From: Mycobacterium aquaticum
GTDB lineage: Bacteria > Actinomycetota > Actinomycetes > Mycobacteriales > Mycobacteriaceae
NCBI RefSeq assembly: GCF_002086485.1
Contig: NZ_MVHF01000015.1
Span: 62,001-126,000 of the forward strand
Reading direction: 5' to 3'
Length of the DNA: 64,000 nt
Part shown: piece after piece, positions 25,107 to 34,243 of the stretch
Position numbering within the stretch: the first letter of the stretch is position 1
Layout: each line of letters opens with the position of its first letter
Translations under genes and position numbers: made by a program
The notes under the pieces: generated by a model
What the model saw: only the letters and a program-made list of their open reading frames with translations
Database searches by the model: none
What the model was told of the DNA's origin: nothing

Positions 25107-26224
25107 CAGCTTTTCTCCAGGACGTCGTAGAGGTCGTAGTTCAGCGGTACGTCGAGCTGGTCGAACGTGCAACTCGACGGTTCCCGATCGGGCCGCCACC
25201 GAAGGAACTTCACCGCGTGCCGAAACCTCTGGCCGTAGCCTGATGTCGCCGGCAGCCCGGCTCCGTGCATGCCGTTTCCCTCCATCTGGTCGTACGCCAC
25301 CTCACACACCTTCTCGGGACGTACCGGGATCCAGCGCTTGTCGGCCGCCGAGCTCCACCGGCTCGGATCACCTTCTCGCACTTCGTCGCCCTCGCGCAGC
25401 GGTTCCAGGTCGGCCAGCAGTTTCACCCGGTCTTTCGCGGTGAACGATGCTGCGCCGCCGACCATTTGGAGCTCGCCGTCGTCGCGGTACAAGCCAAGCA
25501 GGATCGACCCGACGCCTTCACCGCTCTTGTGGATGCGATAGCCGATGGCCACGCAGTCGGCGTCGCGGTGGTGTTTGACCTTCACCATCTCCCGCTTGCC
25601 CGGCAGGTACGGCCCGTCGAGCCGCTTGGCGATCACGCCGTCGAGCCCCGCCCCCTCGAAGGTCTTGAGCCACTCGGTACCCAACTCCGAGTCCTCGGTG
25701 GTTCGGGTGACGTGACACCACTTTGTCTCATGGATCGCGTCGACGAGGGCTTGACGCCGGATCCGGAACGGCTCGTCCAGCAAGGACTTCTCGCCCGTCG
25801 CGAGCGCGTCGAACCCGATGAAGTGTGCCGGCGTCTGTTCGGCGAGCATGCGGATCCGGGATTCGGCCGGGTGGATGCGCTGCGACAACGACTCCCAGTC
25901 GAGGCGGGTCCGGCTTGGTGACGTTGTGCCCCTCGCGTCCGCACGAATCTCCCGCGGAACCACCACTTCGCCGTCCAGAACGCAGCGGTCGACGAGTTCG
26001 TCGCGCAGCGCGTCGAGCAGCTCGGGAAAGTACCGGCCGAGGTCTTTGCCGCTCCGCGACTGCAGCAACACGTCGTCGCCGTCACGAAAAACCAGCGCCC
26101 GGAAGCCGTCCCACTTGGGCTCATACGACCACACCCCGGCGTCATCGGGCACTTTCACCAGAGCCTTGGCCAACATGGGTTCCAGCGGCGGCGCGACAGG
26201 TAGGTCCACAGGTTCCATACTCAC
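25106..26224 (-). CDS. ligC1: ATP-dependent DNA ligase LigC1
   Basis: 372 residues. The nucleotidyltransferase motif I is SYEPKWDGFRAL, with the Lys that takes AMP. Motifs LLQSRSGKDLGRYFP (III region), LDGVIAKR (IV) and MVKVKHHRDADC (V) follow, then the OB-fold. It corresponds to Rv3731 (ligC) and MSMEG_6302. It seals nicks with ATP and acts with PolD-type polymerases in repair, serving as a backup in end joining. The start is the ATG at 26224 (another ATG two codons in). The gene is divergent from a paralogous ligase with only 41 bp between starts. Confidence 0.92.
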   Translation of the reverse strand: MSMEPVDLPVAPPLEPMLAKALVKVPDDAGVWSYEPKWDGFRALVFRDGDDVLLQSRSGKDLGRYFPELLDALRDELVDRCVLDGEVVVPREIRADARGTTSPSRTRLDWESLSQRIHPAESRIRMLAEQTPAHFIGFDALATGEKSLLDEPFRIRRQALVDAIHETKWCHVTRTTEDSELGTEWLKTFEGAGLDGVIAKRLDGPYLPGKREMVKVKHHRDADCVAIGYRIHKSGEGVGSILLGLYRDDGELQMVGGAASFTAKDRVKLLADLEPLREGDEVREGDPSRWSSAADKRWIPVRPEKVCEVAYDQMEGNGMHGAGLPATSGYGQRFRHAVKFLRWRPDREPSSCTFDQLDVPLNYDLYDVLEKS

Positions 26225-26265
26225 GTAGACCCGGGAACCCGGGCAATGTCATCGACAATGGAGCG

Positions 26266-27339
26266 ATGCAGCTGCCCGTCATGCCGCCGGTCTCCCCGAT
26301 GCTCTCGAAATCGCTGGCCGAGATTCCCGCAGGCATGTCGTACGAGCCGAAGTGGGACGGCTTCCGGTCGATCTGCTTCCGCGACGGCGACGAAGTCGAA
26401 TGGGGCAGCCGCAACGAACGCCCGCTCACCCGGTATTTTCCCGAACTGGTCGCGGCCGCGAAGGCGGAACTGCCGCAGCGCTGCGTGATCGACGGGGAGA
26501 TCGTCCTCCCCACCGACAACGGCCTGGACTTCGAAGCCCTGCAGCTGCGGTTGCACCCGGCCGCGAGCCGCGTGCGCCTGCTGGCCGAGCAGACCCCGGC
26601 ACACTTCATCGCCTTCGATCTGCTCGCGCTCGGCGACGAGGACTACACCGGGCGCCCGTTCGCCGAGCGCCGCGCGGCCCTGGTCGATGCCCTTGCCGAT
26701 TGCGGGCCGTCGATCCACCTCACCCCGGCCACCACAAACCTGACGACCGCGCAACAGTGGTTCGCCGAGTTCGAGGGCGCCGGACTGGACGGCGTGGTCG
26801 CCAAACCGCTCGACCTCACCTACCAACCGGACAAGCGGGTGATGTTCAAGGTCAAGCACCAGCGCACCGCCGACTGCGTCGTTGCGGGCTATCGCCTGCA
26901 CAAGTCCGGGCCCGACGCGATCGGCTCCCTGCTGCTCGGCCTGTATGACGACGACGGCTCGCTGGCGTCGGTCGGCGTCATCGGCGCCTTCCCGATGGCC
27001 AAACGCCGTGAGCTGTTCGCCGAATTGCAGCCTCTGGTCACCGAGTTCGAGGGACACCCGTGGAACTGGGCCGCGCACGTGGATGCAGACGCGCTGCGCC
27101 GCTACGGGGGTTCGCGCTGGAACGCGGGCAAGGATCTGTCGTTCGTGCCGCTGCGGCTCGAGCGGGTGGTCGAGGTGCGCTATGACCACATGGAGGGCGA
27201 GCGATTCCGGCACACCGCGCAGTTCAACCGGTGGCGGCCCGACCGGGATCCGCGTTCCTGCACGTATGCGCAGCTGGATCAGCCGGTGACCTTCGAGCTG
27301 AGCGACATCGTGCCGGGGCTCCGCGCCCCGCGAGTGTGA
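26266..27339 (+). CDS. ligC2: ATP-dependent DNA ligase LigC2
   Basis: 357 residues from the ATG at 26266; the frame is open upstream across the divergent gene, but MQLPVMPPVSPMLSKSLAE matches the start of LigC proteins. Motif I is MSYEPKWDGFRS and motif V is VMFKVKHQRTADC. It is a clear paralogue of the divergent ligC1 product, with the same domain order (adenylation then OB-fold). M. smegmatis carries the same pair (MSMEG_6302 and 6304), whereas M. tuberculosis keeps one ligC here. The 41-bp intergenic region must hold both promoters. Confidence 0.9.
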   Translation: MQLPVMPPVSPMLSKSLAEIPAGMSYEPKWDGFRSICFRDGDEVEWGSRNERPLTRYFPELVAAAKAELPQRCVIDGEIVLPTDNGLDFEALQLRLHPAASRVRLLAEQTPAHFIAFDLLALGDEDYTGRPFAERRAALVDALADCGPSIHLTPATTNLTTAQQWFAEFEGAGLDGVVAKPLDLTYQPDKRVMFKVKHQRTADCVVAGYRLHKSGPDAIGSLLLGLYDDDGSLASVGVIGAFPMAKRRELFAELQPLVTEFEGHPWNWAAHVDADALRRYGGSRWNAGKDLSFVPLRLERVVEVRYDHMEGERFRHTAQFNRWRPDRDPRSCTYAQLDQPVTFELSDIVPGLRAPRV

Positions 27340-27403
27340 CGCTGGTGCGAAAAAGTGCGCTGAATCTCGCAGAGGATTCACAATCGCGGAGGGTGCGCCC
27401 GAG

Positions 27404-27887
27404 CTAACCGAACACCAGCGGCCCGGCGGGCAGGGATTCGACGCCGTGATGCGCGAACTGGGCCCAGCGGGTGCGTAGTTCGCGCCCCAGCGCCTCGTCG
27501 ATCACCCGCGCCGGGCCCAGCATCTGCGCGTCGGACCAGGCCTGCGTCGTACTTGGCTGATTCGCCGCTGCCCGCGATATATGCGCCGCCGTGCAACCAC
27601 ACCATCACCGGCAGACCGTCGGCGTCTGCGGGTGCGGTCACGGTGACGACCAGGCAGTCTTCGCTCGTCGACAGCCCGTCGAGCACCGCCCCGGTCACCC
27701 ACGCCAGCCGTGACGGCCGCTGCGGGCACGCCGACCCCGACCGGGTGGCGTCGTGCACCCCCGACCACGCCGCCGGCTGCGCAGGCTGAAACCGCGCCGC
27801 GCGGCCGTACGGAATGCCGCGGGCCCGCACGATGCCGTCGTGTTCCTCGACCCAGATCGCTCCACCGCTGATGCGTCGCTGCGTCAT
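27404..27887 (-). pseudogene. carboxylesterase type B remnant with large internal deletion
   Basis: The first about 110 residues are a normal carboxylesterase N terminus: GIVRARGIPYGRAARFQ, STSEDCLVVTVTAP and the oxyanion motif VMVWLHGGAYIAGSGESAKYD. The frame then breaks. Downstream, in another frame, the normal C terminus of the same family is readable (QAWSDAQMLGPARVI and RTRWAQFAHHG) ending at a TAG at 27404-27406. About 300 residues, including the GESAG nucleophile region, are missing at the join near 27555. This is a decayed gene with an out-of-frame internal deletion. Confidence 0.8.
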
Positions 27888-27942
27888 GCTCCGACGCTAG
27901 CGACCCCGTTTACCGCCCTCGGTCATCGGGCATGCCACCAGC

Positions 27943-28311
27943 ATGTCTGTGACAGCATTTCAGGATCTGCCGCTGGCCGACCGGGACCGCGAATGGGACG
28001 GCGACGCCGCCGACAAACGGGTCCGCAAGTGGGCCGACGCGCAGGACGAACCCAACGCGAAATACCGCGACGCGCACGTCTGGTACGACAAGGACGCCAA
28101 GGACAACTTCACCGCCTACAAGCTGCTGATCGCCGACGTGGTCGGCGGCAAGCTCGAAGCCGTACCGCGGGGTGTGATGGCCGCAGGCGGCATCATGGAC
28201 GGCGCGCGGGGCGGCATCGACATCCCGGAGGACGACGTCGACCGCGTGAAGAGCCACCTCGCGAAGTACTACAAGAAGATGGGCGAAGCGCCGCCCTGGG
28301 ACCGTCGTTAG
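27943..28311 (+). CDS. conserved hypothetical protein of 122 residues
   Basis: A small, soluble, charged protein. The central block AYKLLIADVVGGKLEAVPRG, then GVMAAGGIMDGARGGIDIPE and a C-terminal RVKSHLAKYYKKMGEAPPW, is a pattern I associate with a conserved domain seen in actinobacterial hypothetical proteins and near phage prohead-protease genes; its function is not established. There is no membrane segment. It lies 13 bp before gluQ-rs on the same strand, so the two may be co-transcribed. There are no phage structural genes nearby. Confidence 0.7.
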   Translation: MSVTAFQDLPLADRDREWDGDAADKRVRKWADAQDEPNAKYRDAHVWYDKDAKDNFTAYKLLIADVVGGKLEAVPRGVMAAGGIMDGARGGIDIPEDDVDRVKSHLAKYYKKMGEAPPWDRR

Positions 28312-28324
28312 CTAGATTGCGGGC

Positions 28325-29206
28325 GTGAGCCTCGCCCCCGCCGGACGGTTTGCACCGAGCCCGTCGGCCGATCTGCATATCGGCAATCTGCGTACCGCAG
28401 TGCTGGCGTGGTTGTTCGCGCGGTCGACGGGACGCCGGTTCCTGCTGCGGGTGGAGGATCTCGACGACCGCACGTTCAGCGAGATCGGGAACCGTCAGGT
28501 CGACGATCTGGCGGCCATCGGACTGACGTGGGATGGCCCGGTGGAATGGCAGACGGGGCACCGCGAGCGGTACGACGCGGTCATCGAACAGTTGCGCGGC
28601 GACGGCCGACTCTACGAATGCTATTGCAGCAGAAAGGATATCGCCCAGGCACCGCAGGCGCCGCATGCACCGCAGGGCGCCTACCCCGGCACCTGTCGCG
28701 ATCTGACCGACGACGAGCGTGCCCAGCGCCGAGCCGAAACCGGCCGTCCACCGGCATTGCGGCTGCGCACCGACACGTTCGTCGGGACTGTCACCGATCT
28801 CGTGCACGGCTCTTACACCGGCATCGTCGACGATTTCGTCGTGCGCCGCGGTGACGGGGTCACGGCATACAACCTCTCCGTGGTGGTCGACGACGCAGCA
28901 ACCGGTATCGACCAGGTGGTGCGCGGCGACGACCTGCTGAGTTCTTCGCCGCGGCAGGCTTATCTGGCCCGGCTGCTGGGCTACCCCGAGCCCACGTATG
29001 CCCATGTGCCGCTGGTGCTCAACGAGGACGGGGCCCGACTGGCCAAACGCGACGGCGCCGTGACGCTCGGCGAGATCGGCGTCGACCGGGCCCTGGCCGA
29101 GATCAGCACGTCTCTGGGATACACCGCCACGACCGTGGACGGCATGCTGGCCGAGTTCGACCCGGCACGGCTGCCGCGACATCCGTGGATATATCGAGCC
29201 AACTGA
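28325..29206 (+). CDS. gluQRS: glutamyl-Q tRNA(Asp) synthetase
   Basis: 293 residues, GTG start, the short length of GluQ-RS (a glutamyl-tRNA synthetase without the anticodon-binding domain). The ATP motif HIGH appears as DLHIGNLRTAV and KMSKS as LAKRDGAVTLG. The zinc site of this family is present (ECYCSRKD with YPGTCRDL). The enzyme attaches glutamate to the queuosine base at position 34 of tRNA(Asp) independently of normal tRNA charging. A tRNA-guanine transglycosylase gene lies 6 kb downstream (35392-36624), consistent with a queuosine-modified tRNA pool. Confidence 0.92.
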   Translation: MSLAPAGRFAPSPSADLHIGNLRTAVLAWLFARSTGRRFLLRVEDLDDRTFSEIGNRQVDDLAAIGLTWDGPVEWQTGHRERYDAVIEQLRGDGRLYECYCSRKDIAQAPQAPHAPQGAYPGTCRDLTDDERAQRRAETGRPPALRLRTDTFVGTVTDLVHGSYTGIVDDFVVRRGDGVTAYNLSVVVDDAATGIDQVVRGDDLLSSSPRQAYLARLLGYPEPTYAHVPLVLNEDGARLAKRDGAVTLGEIGVDRALAEISTSLGYTATTVDGMLAEFDPARLPRHPWIYRAN

Positions 29207-29250
29207 GCAGAACCCTTCGCCGCGGCGGCTGTTCCTGTTAGCTTCCGGCA

Positions 29251-30726
29251 GTGCGCTATCTTCGAATGCCGCTGTTCGGGCTGCTGCTGATCCTTGCGCT
29301 GCTGACGGCGGCGTGCGGACCTTCGGCAAACAACACCACCGATCCGTTGAAGGCCGCCGGGGTGCTACGGGTCGGCACCGAAGGCGTGTACAGCCCCTTC
29401 AGTTACCACGATCCGGTCACCGGCCAACTCACCGGATACGACGTCGACGTGGCCCGTGCGGTGGCCGACAAGATCGGCGTCAAGGCCGAATTCGTGGAAA
29501 CCCCATGGGATTCGATGTTCGCCGCGCTGGAGGCCAACCGATTCGACGTGGTGGCCAACGAGGTCACCATCAATCCCGAGCGCCAGGCGAAGTATGACCT
29601 CTCCGAACCGTATTCGGTCGGTGAAGGCGTCATCGTCACGCGCGCCGACAACCAGTCGATCAACTCGCTGGCCGATCTCAAGGGCAAGGTGGCTGCCGAG
29701 AACGCCACCAGCAACTGGTCGGACGTGGCCCGCAAAGCCGGCGCGCGGGTCGAGACGGTCGAAGGTTTCACGCAAGCCATCGCGCTGCTCAACCAGGGCC
29801 GGGTCGACGTCGTCGTCAACGACAGCATCGCGGTCTATGCCTATCTGGCCGAAACCAATGACAAGTCGGTCCGGATCGCGGGCACCGTCGGCGAGAAGAG
29901 CGAACAGGGCTTCGCCGCGGGCAAGAACAGCGGCCTGCTACCCGAGCTGAACAAGGCACTCGACGAGCTGCGCGCCGACGGAACGTTGGCCTCCATCTCG
30001 CAGAAGTACCTCAAGGCCAACGCATCCGGCGGGCCGCAGGCCGGCGAGGGACCGAAGACACCGCGGTCCACCTGGCAGCTCATCGCCGACAATCTGTGGC
30101 CGCTGGCGAAAGCGGCCATCACCAAGACGATTCCGCTGACCGTCATCAGCTTCGCCATCGGATTGGTGATCGCCCTGGCGGTGGCCTTGGCCCGGCTGTC
30201 GTCGAATGTGGTGCTCAGCAACGTCGCCCGGTTCTACATCTCGATCATCCGCGGAACCCCGTTGCTGGTGCAGTTGTTCATCGTGTTCTTCGCCCTGCCG
30301 GAGTTCGGGGTGAAGATCGACCCGTTCCCCGCCGCGGTGATCGCGTTCTCCCTCAACGTCGGTGGCTACGCGGCGGAGATCATCCGATCGGCGATCCAGA
30401 GCATCCCCAAGGGCCAGTGGGAGGCCGCCGAGACCATCGGGCTGAGCTACGTCGGTACGCTGCGGCGCATCATCCTGCCGCAGGCGGCCAGGGTTGCGGT
30501 GCCGCCGCTGTCGAATACGTTGATCTCGCTGGTCAAAGACACATCGCTGGCATCGACGATCCTGGTCACCGAGCTGCTGCGGCAAGCGCAGATCATCGCC
30601 GCCCCGACGTTCGAGTTCTTCGCGCTCTACGGCACGGCGGCGGTGTACTACTGGGTGATCTGCCTGGTGCTGTCGTTCGGCCAGAGTCGCCTGGAACACC
30701 GACTGGAAAGGTACGTGGCGCGATGA
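29251..30726 (+). CDS. polar amino-acid ABC transporter, fused substrate-binding lipoprotein and permease
   Basis: 491 residues, GTG start. The N terminus is a lipoprotein signal with lipobox LTAACG. Residues about 35-255 form a type II periplasmic binding domain (GVLRVGTEGVYSPFSYHD, GYDVDVARAVADKIG), and residues about 280-490 form the permease with the HisM-type segments IIRGTPLLVQLFIVFF and EIIRSAIQSIPKGQWEAAE. Such fusions tether the receptor to the channel. The ATPase gene follows with an ATGA overlap. The importer class takes up glutamine, glutamate, arginine or similar polar amino acids; which one is not readable. Confidence 0.92.
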   Translation: MRYLRMPLFGLLLILALLTAACGPSANNTTDPLKAAGVLRVGTEGVYSPFSYHDPVTGQLTGYDVDVARAVADKIGVKAEFVETPWDSMFAALEANRFDVVANEVTINPERQAKYDLSEPYSVGEGVIVTRADNQSINSLADLKGKVAAENATSNWSDVARKAGARVETVEGFTQAIALLNQGRVDVVVNDSIAVYAYLAETNDKSVRIAGTVGEKSEQGFAAGKNSGLLPELNKALDELRADGTLASISQKYLKANASGGPQAGEGPKTPRSTWQLIADNLWPLAKAAITKTIPLTVISFAIGLVIALAVALARLSSNVVLSNVARFYISIIRGTPLLVQLFIVFFALPEFGVKIDPFPAAVIAFSLNVGGYAAEIIRSAIQSIPKGQWEAAETIGLSYVGTLRRIILPQAARVAVPPLSNTLISLVKDTSLASTILVTELLRQAQIIAAPTFEFFALYGTAAVYYWVICLVLSFGQSRLEHRLERYVAR

Positions 30727-31478
30727 CCGAGGATCGGATCACTGCCCAAGGCGTCCGAAAAGCGTTCGGCGACAACGAAGTCCTCAAAGGACTGTCGTTC
30801 ACGGTGGCGCGCGGCAGCGCGACGACTATCATCGGCCCGTCGGGCTCGGGCAAGACCACGCTGCTGCGGGCGCTCAATGCGCTCGACGTGCCGGATGCGG
30901 GCGTGATCAAGGTCGGTGACGTCGAACTGGACTTCGCCAACCCCGTGCCCAAGGACCAGCTGCGGCAATACCGAGCGCAGAGCGGTTTCGTCTTCCAGTC
31001 GCACAACCTGTTTCCGCACAAGACCGTGCTGCAGAACATCACTGAAGGCCCGTTGGTGGCACAGAAGCGGCCACGCGACGAGGTGGAGGCCGAGGCCGCC
31101 GAACTGCTCAGCCAGGTGGGCCTGGCCGACAAGCGCGACCAGTACCCGTATCAACTCTCCGGCGGCCAGCAGCAGCGGGTCGGGATCGCCCGGGCGCTGG
31201 CCCTCAAGCCCAAGGTGGTGTTGTTCGACGAGCCGACCTCGGCGCTGGACCCCGAACTGGTCGGCGAAGTGCTCTCGGTCATCCGCGATCTCGCCGTCGA
31301 GGGCTGGACCCTGGTCATCGTCACCCACGAAATCCAGTTCGCCAGGCAGGTTTCCGATCAGGTGCTGTTCACCGACGGCGGCGTGATCCTTGAGCAAGGG
31401 CCGCCCGCGGCGGTGATCGGTGATCCGAAGGAGGAACGCACCCGGCAGTTCTTGCAGCGGATCCTCAACCCGCTGTAG
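30723..31478 (+). CDS. amino-acid ABC transporter ATP-binding protein
   Basis: 251 residues starting at the ATG that overlaps the permease stop. Walker A is IIGPSGSGKTTLLRAL, the signature QLSGGQQQRVGIARAL, Walker B VVLFDEPTSALDP and the switch His is in VIVTHEIQFA. It is the GlnQ/HisP-type energising subunit of the importer encoded just upstream. Its 3' end overlaps the convergent aldehyde dehydrogenase gene by 14 bp. Confidence 0.94.
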   Translation: MTEDRITAQGVRKAFGDNEVLKGLSFTVARGSATTIIGPSGSGKTTLLRALNALDVPDAGVIKVGDVELDFANPVPKDQLRQYRAQSGFVFQSHNLFPHKTVLQNITEGPLVAQKRPRDEVEAEAAELLSQVGLADKRDQYPYQLSGGQQQRVGIARALALKPKVVLFDEPTSALDPELVGEVLSVIRDLAVEGWTLVIVTHEIQFARQVSDQVLFTDGGVILEQGPPAAVIGDPKEERTRQFLQRILNPL

Positions 31479-32835
31479 CCGGGGGCGGCGCCAGGTGCAC
31501 CACCTTCACCGCCGTCATCTCGTCGAGCAGCTCGGGTCCGAACCCGAAGCCACTGCCGCTGGCCCGGCGGGGCTGGGACGCGCCACCGGGCGCACCGCCG
31601 AACACGTCGTTGATCTTGACGGTGCCCACCGGCAGCGCGCGCCACGCCTCCTGGGCGTGGGCCATGTGGGTCGTCAGCACAGTGGCGGCCAACCCATAGC
31701 GGTCGTCAGCGGCCTCCAGCAGAGCGGTGCCGAAATCGGGCACGGCTCGGACCGGAGCGACCGGCCCGAAAGTCTCCTCGGAGAACACCGCCATATCCTG
31801 GGTGCAGTCACTCAAAACGGTTGGTGGATAGAATGTTCCGGGCCCATCACCCGGTTGTCCCCCGATCAGCACCCGCGCGCCGCATTTGACGGCGTCAGCA
31901 ACCTGCTGGTGCACCTGGGCCCGTTGTCGCTCGTCGACGACGGGGCCGATGCGGTCGGCCCACGCGTGTGCCTCGCGCACCAGTGCCCGGGTGAATTCGT
32001 CGGCTACCGACGCCACGGCGAAAATGCGCTCGACCGACACACAGATCTGTCCGGCGTTGGCGAAGGCGCCGAGCGCGGCCTGTTGCGCCGCCCACGTCGG
32101 ATCCACTCCCGCGTCGACGATCAGCGCATCGTTGCCGCCGTTTTCCAGCAGCGCCTTGGCGCCCCGCTGGGCACATGACTGGGCGATGGCGCGGCCGGTC
32201 ACGCTGCTGCCGACGTGCGCCACTACGTCGACGCGGTCATCGCCTGCGAGTCGGGCCCCGACGGTGCCGTCGCCGTCGACGATCTGCAGCACGCCGTCGG
32301 GCAGGTGTTCGGCCAGCAGCTCGGCGAACCTGCGGCCGGTTCGCGGGCAGCGCTCGCTCGGTTTGTGCACGACGGTGTTGCCGGTCACCAGCGCGGCGCC
32401 CAACAACCCGGCGGCCACCGCGACCGGGTCGTTCCAGGGCGTCAGCACGGCCACCACTCCACGGGGTTCCGGGATCATCAGGTCGGTGGCCGACCAGTTG
32501 CCCTGCAGCGTGCGGCCACCATGCAGCGGGCCGAGTTCGGCGTACTGTGCCAGTGTCCCGGCCCCCGCTTCGATGCCGCCCATGGCGTCCTGCCGTAACT
32601 TGCCGGTCTCACGGACGTTGAGTTCGGCGAGTTCTTCGGCTGCCGCGCGGAGCGCCTCGGCGGCCGCGCGCAGCGCCGCGGCCCGGTCCGTGGCCTGGGT
32701 CCGGGACCAACTTTTCGCCGCAGCACGGGCTCGCTCGATGGCCACACCGCATTCGGCGGGGCCGGCGATGGGCACGCGGCCTACCAGGTCGCCGGTGCGT
32801 GGGTTGTGAATCGTCAGTTCAGGTGTCTGAGGCAC
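31465..32835 (-). CDS. aldehyde dehydrogenase family protein
   Basis: 456 residues, slightly short for the superfamily. The catalytic Cys is in NAGQICVSVERIF, the Glu in ALLENGGNDALIVDAG (ENGG replaces the usual ELGG), and the cofactor region TPWNDPVAVAAGL and HKPSERCPRTG is present. The overall pattern is nearest to succinate-semialdehyde or benzaldehyde-type ALDHs. It faces the ABC importer (14-bp convergent overlap) and is divergent from an MFS transporter gene. The substrate is not known. Confidence 0.87.
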   Translation of the reverse strand: MPQTPELTIHNPRTGDLVGRVPIAGPAECGVAIERARAAAKSWSRTQATDRAAALRAAAEALRAAAEELAELNVRETGKLRQDAMGGIEAGAGTLAQYAELGPLHGGRTLQGNWSATDLMIPEPRGVVAVLTPWNDPVAVAAGLLGAALVTGNTVVHKPSERCPRTGRRFAELLAEHLPDGVLQIVDGDGTVGARLAGDDRVDVVAHVGSSVTGRAIAQSCAQRGAKALLENGGNDALIVDAGVDPTWAAQQAALGAFANAGQICVSVERIFAVASVADEFTRALVREAHAWADRIGPVVDERQRAQVHQQVADAVKCGARVLIGGQPGDGPGTFYPPTVLSDCTQDMAVFSEETFGPVAPVRAVPDFGTALLEAADDRYGLAATVLTTHMAHAQEAWRALPVGTVKINDVFGGAPGGASQPRRASGSGFGFGPELLDEMTAVKVVHLAPPPATAG

Positions 32836-32932
32836 ACCTTCGGGTACCCACGTCGGGCGTACCTACACGCACCGCACTGCGTGGTCGGATTTCCGCCAGC
32901 ACCTCGATGTGGGTGCCCATAACGTCACGGGC

Positions 32933-34243
32933 ATGACACCGCAGCCAGACATGCATCGAATCACATTGTGGTTCATGGTGATTGCCGCCGCCCTCGGCAC
33001 TGCCGCCAGCTACCCGCTCCAACCGGCGATATCGGATGTCGCTGACAGTCTTGGCATCTCGGTTGCCCAGGTCGGTATCGCACTGGCGTGCGGTCCAGTC
33101 GGATACCTGATCGGGCTGGCGATGCTGGTACCGCTGGTCGACCGATTTCCACCGAATCACGTTGTTGCCGCACAGTTCGCCGCGCTGGCCGTGGCATTGG
33201 CAGCCAACGCGGCCGCGGGCACGCTGTGGCTGCTGGGACTTACCATCGGTGGGATCGGTGCCTGTTCGACCGTCGGCGCGCAGTTGAGCTCGGCAACCGC
33301 GCGGTTCGTCCCCGAAAGCGGTCGGGCAACCGCGCTGGGAATTGTGACGGCAGGTATCTCGGCCGGGATCATCGGTGGCCGAATCGCCGGCGGATGGCTG
33401 ACGGACGTGGCGGGCTGGCGCGGCGGCTTGCTCGTGTTCGCAGGCGCATGCGTCGTCGCCGCACTCGTCGCGTTACGGGTCGTGCCCGCCGCAGCGGGTT
33501 CGGCCACGGACGGCTACCTCGAGACGCTCCGCGGACTGCCCGGCCTGTACCTGCGATACCCGACGTTGCGCATCGCTGCGGTGCGGGGAGCACTGTGGTT
33601 CTTCGCGTTCTGCGCGGTGTGGGCCGGCCTCGCGGTCGCGCTGGCGCAGCCGCCCTACTCCTACTCACCCGAGCGGATCGGCCTATACGCCCTCGCCGGT
33701 CTACTGGGCATTGTCGCCACCCGCGTCGCAGGTGTGTGGACTGACCGTGCCGGCGCACGACGAGTCATGAGGTTCGGTCTGGGCGTGGCCGCGACCGGCG
33801 CAGTCGCGCTGGCCGGGTGCCTTGCACATCCGGTGGCCACGCTCATCGGTCTCGCTGTCTTCGACGCCGGCTTGTTCGCCGCGCAAGTGGCCAATCAGAG
33901 CACGGTTCTGGCCATCGATCCCGCCGCGCCGGCACGGTTCAACAGCGCCTACATAGTGGTGTACTTCGTGGGCGGCAGCCTGGGCACCGCCTTCGGAGCA
34001 GCGGCCGTCGGGTGGCTGGGCTGGCCGGCAGCCGCAGCCGTCACCGCCGCGGCGATCGTAGTCGCGATGCTGCTCACCGCCGACCGTGCGCGAACTGCCG
34101 ACGAAACACGGCGTGGCGGGGAGCAGACACGCGCGCTCGGCGAGATCAGGGAGCGACGAACAGGGTGGACATTCCGCGCAGGGTCAGGTTCGCCTTGTAC
34201 ACCGGATCCGCTGCCAGATGAGCCTGCGGAAAACGCGCGGTGA
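32933..34243 (+). CDS. MFS transporter
   Basis: 436 residues from the ATG at 32933; an in-frame GTG lies 24 bases upstream and neither has a strong ribosome site. About twelve hydrophobic helices are visible (for example LWFMVIAAALGTAASYPLQ and VSFGG-like segments such as YIVVYFVGGSLGTAFGAAA). The pattern resembles the YnfM/AraJ group of 12-helix exporters. The last 33 residues, a polar tail, are encoded over the 3' end of the convergent cytochrome P450 gene (98-bp overlap). The substrate is unknown. Confidence 0.83.
   Translation: MTPQPDMHRITLWFMVIAAALGTAASYPLQPAISDVADSLGISVAQVGIALACGPVGYLIGLAMLVPLVDRFPPNHVVAAQFAALAVALAANAAAGTLWLLGLTIGGIGACSTVGAQLSSATARFVPESGRATALGIVTAGISAGIIGGRIAGGWLTDVAGWRGGLLVFAGACVVAALVALRVVPAAAGSATDGYLETLRGLPGLYLRYPTLRIAAVRGALWFFAFCAVWAGLAVALAQPPYSYSPERIGLYALAGLLGIVATRVAGVWTDRAGARRVMRFGLGVAATGAVALAGCLAHPVATLIGLAVFDAGLFAAQVANQSTVLAIDPAAPARFNSAYIVVYFVGGSLGTAFGAAAVGWLGWPAAAAVTAAAIVVAMLLTADRARTADETRRGGEQTRALGEIRERRTGWTFRAGSGSPCTPDPLPDEPAENAR

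Noticed and set aside
27943..28311. Prophage remnant
   Set aside because: One small protein resembles a domain also found near phage genes, but no integrase, capsid or attachment repeat is nearby.
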